Assembly: GCA_041477005.1 (NCBI GenBank)
Contig: JBGOUJ010000546.1
Location: 1 to 5,372, forward strand
DNA from: JBGOUJ01 sp041477005
GTDB lineage: Bacteria > Acidobacteriota > Terriglobia > Bryobacterales > JACQDG01
Length of the DNA: 5,372 nucleotides
Reading direction: 5' to 3'
Shown in pieces: positions 4,247 through 5,372 of this stretch. The notes under the pieces are model-generated. The model made no database searches. It was not told where the DNA came from and was given only the letters and a program-made list of their open reading frames with translations. The position numbers and the translations under genes are program-made. The first letter of the stretch is position 1, and each line of letters starts with the position of its first letter.

Positions 4247-5372
4247 TCAGTCGCGACCGGCAGCCGTCGGGGAGGCGCGCCCTTCGACGATGGGCAGCGT
4301 CACCTGAGAGGGGCGCTTCGCATCATGGTAGACCGTATTGTCCGCCGTGATCGTGCGCCGGTCCAAACCCAGGGGTTCACCGGTATTCGGATTGATGTCG
4401 AAGCGTGGAAAATTGCTGCTCGAAATGTCGATGCGAATGCGGTGGCCCTTCTTGAAGACATTCGCCGTCGGGAACGGCTCAATCCGGAAGCGGTAGACCT
4501 CGGCGGGCTTCAGGAACTCCTGCCTCTCCGGCGAGTTCCGATAGCGCGCCCGGATGACGCCGTCCGTGAGGTTCAGATCGAAGCCCGTCGGGTAGTCCTT
4601 GCCCGGCGGGTATACGTCGACGAGCTTGGCTGTGAAGTCGGTGTCAACCGCAGTGGATGACGCGAAGAGGGTGATCTCAATGGGGCCGATCACTTCCGTG
4701 TCCCGGGTCAAGGGCTCGGTCTGGAACACCAACACATCCTCCCGAGCACGCAGAGGCAAGTACGGCGGCCTCGATCCGAAAAAGCCCTTCTCGGCGTCGC
4801 CTTTGAACTCTCGCTCGCGCTGGTCGTAGCCGCCGGCGGCCACCAGGCCGCGTTGGGACGTAAACGAACCCCCGATGGTCGGCACAGGACGCCGTGGATC
4901 GTAGGTATAGGTGGTCGCCGGATCGTTTGCCGCCGGCATCGTCCGGCTCAAGCTGCCGTCGCCGTGCAGGTAGTAGGTAGTCAACTGCGTGCCGGGGAGT
5001 GGCCATCCGTTCGCCGTCCTCCAGTACCCTCCGTGGAAAAGCCTGCCATTGGCGTCCTTGTGTCCATCGCCGGTCCCCATGACGAAGAGCCGGACGGGCG
5101 CCTCGTCGTTCGCGGTGAGACTGGCCTGGCCCTTCAGGAAGTGGTCGAACCAGCGGAGGTGCAGCGCGGTCGGGAAATCCTGGATCGCCGCCTCCGGCCC
5201 GAACTCCACCTCCCCGGAGTAGGACGTGGTGTTCCTGCCGTGCAGCCAGGGACCGACCAGCAGCTTCTCCGGCGATTTCTTGATTTTCGAGAGAGCGACA
5301 TAATTTTTGATGGTCCCGCCCGTGTACGAGTCGTACCAGCCGGTGACGTGCAACATGGGAATGTCGGCCGTC
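4247..5372 (-). CDS. CocE/NonD-type alpha/beta hydrolase, N-terminus cut off
   Basis: The frame enters from the right edge (TADIP before the first internal Met at 5356) and ends at TGA 4247-4249, so about 374 C-terminal residues are visible; full CocE/NonD proteins have some 550-650. The family hydrolyses esters or amides (cocaine esterase, X-Pro dipeptidyl-peptidase S15 and glutaryl acylase relatives). The acid of the triad is the Asp in VTGWYDSY (codon 5330-5332). The base is the His in LLVGPWLHG (codon 5240-5242). They are 30 residues apart, close to the 28 in Rhodococcus CocE. WFDHFLKG follows. The rest is the PepX_C jelly-roll domain, with the hallmark SSSNFPRFDINPNTGEP near the end (about 4360-4420). 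The Ser nucleophile and any signal peptide lie outside the window. The gene precedes the PLP enzyme on the same strand, with 84 bases between it and the preferred start, so co-transcription is possible despite the TATAAT in the gap. The substrate cannot be inferred. Confidence 0.9.
   Translation of the reverse strand, partial: TADIPMLHVTGWYDSYTGGTIKNYVALSKIKKSPEKLLVGPWLHGRNTTSYSGEVEFGPEAAIQDFPTALHLRWFDHFLKGQASLTANDEAPVRLFVMGTGDGHKDANGRLFHGGYWRTANGWPLPGTQLTTYYLHGDGSLSRTMPAANDPATTYTYDPRRPVPTIGGSFTSQRGLVAAGGYDQREREFKGDAEKGFFGSRPPYLPLRAREDVLVFQTEPLTRDTEVIGPIEITLFASSTAVDTDFTAKLVDVYPPGKDYPTGFDLNLTDGVIRARYRNSPERQEFLKPAEVYRFRIEPFPTANVFKKGHRIRIDISSSNFPRFDINPNTGEPLGLDRRTITADNTVYHDAKRPSQVTLPIVEGRASPTAAGRD

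Overview
The window looks like ordinary chromosomal DNA from a moderately GC-rich soil-type bacterium, most plausibly an Acidobacteriota member of the Solibacter/Bryobacter kind. This is an inference from gene content: a secreted protein built only of carboxypeptidase-regulatory-like repeats, a SelA-like PLP enzyme with a twin-arginine leader, and a CocE/NonD-type hydrolase. There is no rRNA or other marker gene to confirm it.

Layout, left to right. Positions 1-450 hold no confident gene. One frame stays open from the window edge to a stop at 350-352 and could be the tail of an upstream gene, but the other two forward frames are also open for much of the way, so the support is weak. Positions 451-2088 (+) encode a 545-residue secreted protein with about five beta-sandwich regulatory-like repeats and no enzymatic domain. 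A short convergent spacer follows (2089-2214).

Positions 2215-2788 (-) carry a compact type II toxin-antitoxin module: brnT (toxin, TTG start) followed by brnA (ribbon-helix-helix antitoxin). The two genes overlap by 41 bases. The spacer upstream of brnT (2789-2956) is rich in symmetry: a direct repeat containing two TACAAT boxes and a GTAGCTAC palindrome, plus three hairpins.

Positions 2957-4162 (-) encode a SelA-like/DgaE-like PLP enzyme with a Tat signal. Its start is set at 4162 rather than 4228 from a good Shine-Dalgarno, a perfect TATAAT box just upstream, and the position of the RR motif. Positions 4247-5372 (-) are the C-terminal two thirds or so of a CocE/NonD-type alpha/beta hydrolase that runs off the right edge. 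Its catalytic Asp and His are visible and its nucleophile Ser lies outside the window.

The hydrolase and the PLP enzyme share strand and order and may act in one exported catabolic route, but no substrate can be read from the sequence. The toxin-antitoxin pair is a self-contained insertion between unrelated genes. I see no CRISPR, tRNA, rRNA, transposase or phage gene. I do not see strong evidence for a wholly new system; the best leads are the Tat-exported PLP enzyme beside the hydrolase and the unusual brnT control region.
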